A stretch of 64,000 bases of DNA, from the NCBI RefSeq assembly GCF_000219875.1, contig NC_017167.1:1485092-1549091 (forward strand), in the 5' to 3' direction. This stretch comes from Alicyclobacillus acidocaldarius subsp. acidocaldarius Tc-4-1. Its GTDB lineage: Bacteria > Bacillota > Bacilli > Alicyclobacillales > Alicyclobacillaceae. The notes below the pieces were generated by a model that saw only the letters and a list, made by a program, of their open reading frames with translations, was not told the origin of the DNA and did not search any database. Shown piece after piece: positions 62,962-64,000 of this stretch (positions are counted from its first letter, which is position 1; each line of letters starts with the position of its first letter). A program made the position numbers and the translations under genes.

Positions 62962-63960
62962 TCAGGCGTCCATGGGGCCGTAGATGGGATCGCCCGGCGG
63001 CTCCACATCCTGTGCCTTGTCGCACCACACTTCGATGTCATCTCTGCCGGCCACGGTTTGCCAGAGTTCGCGCATATCGTCGGCGACACGCGCGCGAACC
63101 TTGCACATCACGCGGTCTTCGACGCGCGGCCACGACAGCGCGTAGGCGTGAAGTGCCTGGCGGCCAAATGCCTTTTCGTAAAACGAAGCTTGCCCCAGCG
63201 GATCGCGCCGGTTGGCGAGCGCGTACGTGTAGTCGCGATCGCCCACAAGGGGCATGCCGTGATAGGCCATCTGGGCCCGGATCTGATGGGTCCGGCCAGT
63301 CTCGAGGACGAGTGCCACCAGCGCGAGCGGCCCAGCCTGCACCAGCGGGAGAACGTGGGTGACCGCGCGATCCCCCCGTTCGGGGGGCACGACGATGCGC
63401 CGCGACGGGCGGTGCGGGTTCGGCGCCAAGCCGTCCACAAACGTGATCCACCGCCCGGTTTCACAGCCCTCGGGTGCGTAGACGATGGCTACGTAGCGCC
63501 TGTCGACGAGACCTTGGCGAAGGGCGCGATCCAACTGATGGTGCGCGTGCGCGTGTTTGGCGATGAGAACTGCACCCGACGTGTACTTGTCCAGCCGGTG
63601 GACGGCGTGTGGCACGCCGCTATCGCGAAGGTAGTGTGCGGCAGCAGCTAGAAGCGATCCGCGGCGCTCGTGCGGAGACGGATGCGTCAACATACCTGCA
63701 GGCTTGTTGACGACGATCACGTCATCGTCTTCGTAACAGATCTCGAGCGGGATATCCTCGGGCTCGACCGCGACCTCCTCCTCCGGCCGTTCCCAGGTGA
63801 CGCGATCGCCGTCCTGCACAATGACCGACAGGTAGACCGGTTCTCCGTTCACATAAAATCCACCCGCCTGAATGATGCGCCGGAGCATCCTGCGGGACAT
63901 GCCGAGCCGCCCGCTCAGCACGGACGACAAGCGCCGACCCGCGAGGTCGCTTGGCACCAC
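62962..63960 (-). CDS. RluD-type ribosomal pseudouridine synthase
   Basis: About 332 residues. An N-terminal S4 RNA-binding domain (about residues 1-65, LGMSRRMLRRIIQAGGFYVNG in part) precedes the RluA/RluD catalytic domain with HRLDKYTSGAVLIAK (catalytic Asp) near residue 125 and ETGRTHQIRAQMAYHG (part GRTHQIRAQM) near 225. It isomerises uridine in rRNA or tRNA. I place the start at GTG 63960 five bases after GGAGG. The open frame continues to 63999 without a better site. The window ends 40 bases upstream. Confidence 0.88.
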   Translation of the reverse strand: MVPSDLAGRRLSSVLSGRLGMSRRMLRRIIQAGGFYVNGEPVYLSVIVQDGDRVTWERPEEEVAVEPEDIPLEICYEDDDVIVVNKPAGMLTHPSPHERRGSLLAAAAHYLRDSGVPHAVHRLDKYTSGAVLIAKHAHAHHQLDRALRQGLVDRRYVAIVYAPEGCETGRWITFVDGLAPNPHRPSRRIVVPPERGDRAVTHVLPLVQAGPLALVALVLETGRTHQIRAQMAYHGMPLVGDRDYTYALANRRDPLGQASFYEKAFGRQALHAYALSWPRVEDRVMCKVRARVADDMRELWQTVAGRDDIEVWCDKAQDVEPPGDPIYGPMDA

Positions 63961-64000
63961 GTATTCCTCCAACAACCGTTCCCACCCCCTACACGTCACA

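Overview
The window looks like the chromosome of a GC-rich, spore-forming Firmicute, most likely Alicyclobacillus or a close relative. The evidence is gene order and content: the chorismate/tryptophan supra-operon ending in tyrA with ypiB nearby, surE-ypmA-ypmB with asnS-dnaD, mazG-dapB-bshA-cca-birA, ylbJ, Ku/LigD, and Bacillus-type control sites (GlnR box, cre, a TRAP-type GAG/UAG array). I see no rRNA, tRNA, CRISPR array, insertion sequence or prophage, and no gene-free stretch longer than about 300 bases. The longest gaps (12498-12746, 14203-14474, 50246-50496) hold regulatory sites or a terminator.

1-12.5 kb is an aromatic-degradation island. A complete set for 4-hydroxybenzoate degradation through protocatechuate 2,3-cleavage is present. 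An operon on the minus strand carries, in transcription order, the ring-cleavage enzyme, semialdehyde dehydrogenase, dienoate hydratase, acetaldehyde dehydrogenase, aldolase, oxalocrotonate decarboxylase, tautomerase and an ACMSD-type decarboxylase (praABEGFDCH order). Next to it are an IclR regulator and 4-hydroxybenzoate 3-monooxygenase. The products are pyruvate and acetyl-CoA. The promoter region holds a CcpA-type cre and a dyad that recurs upstream of the monooxygenase gene. To the left is a second module: a GalB-like hydratase, a DUF6282 protein, a GntR regulator and a catechol-2,3-dioxygenase-like gene broken by one missing T. Two copies of the same GntR-type operator delimit it.

12.7-24 kb: a nucleotidyltransferase/CDP-alcohol phosphotransferase pair, a long (GSI-beta-like) glutamine synthetase under a GlnR box, a YjjX-type NTPase, an FAD oxidoreductase, a divergent Nramp-family transporter under a DtxR-like box, csaA, an anchored lipase, a small zinc-finger protein, murF and ddl.

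24-43.7 kb: dnaD, asnS, a short FtsH-like protease coupled to a membrane-anchored partner, ypmB, ypmA, surE, methionine-salvage genes (mtnP, mtnA, an MTA/SAH deaminase), an NHEJ locus with separate polymerase and ligase genes plus ku, dinG, birA, cca, bshA, dapB and a MazG-like gene.

43.8-50 kb: ylbJ (also broken by one missing T), uppP, a YkvI-type transporter, a YitT-type membrane protein, ypiB and a Helicase_C_3-like protein.

50.5-64 kb: aroC-aroB-aroH, then trpDCFBA, a DAHP synthase gene and tyrA, ending at a strong terminator. trpE is absent, and nine GAG/UAG triplets precede trpD and overlap its ribosome-binding site. Upstream lie three tandem M42 peptidase genes, the last without catalytic residues, and an RluD-type pseudouridine synthase.
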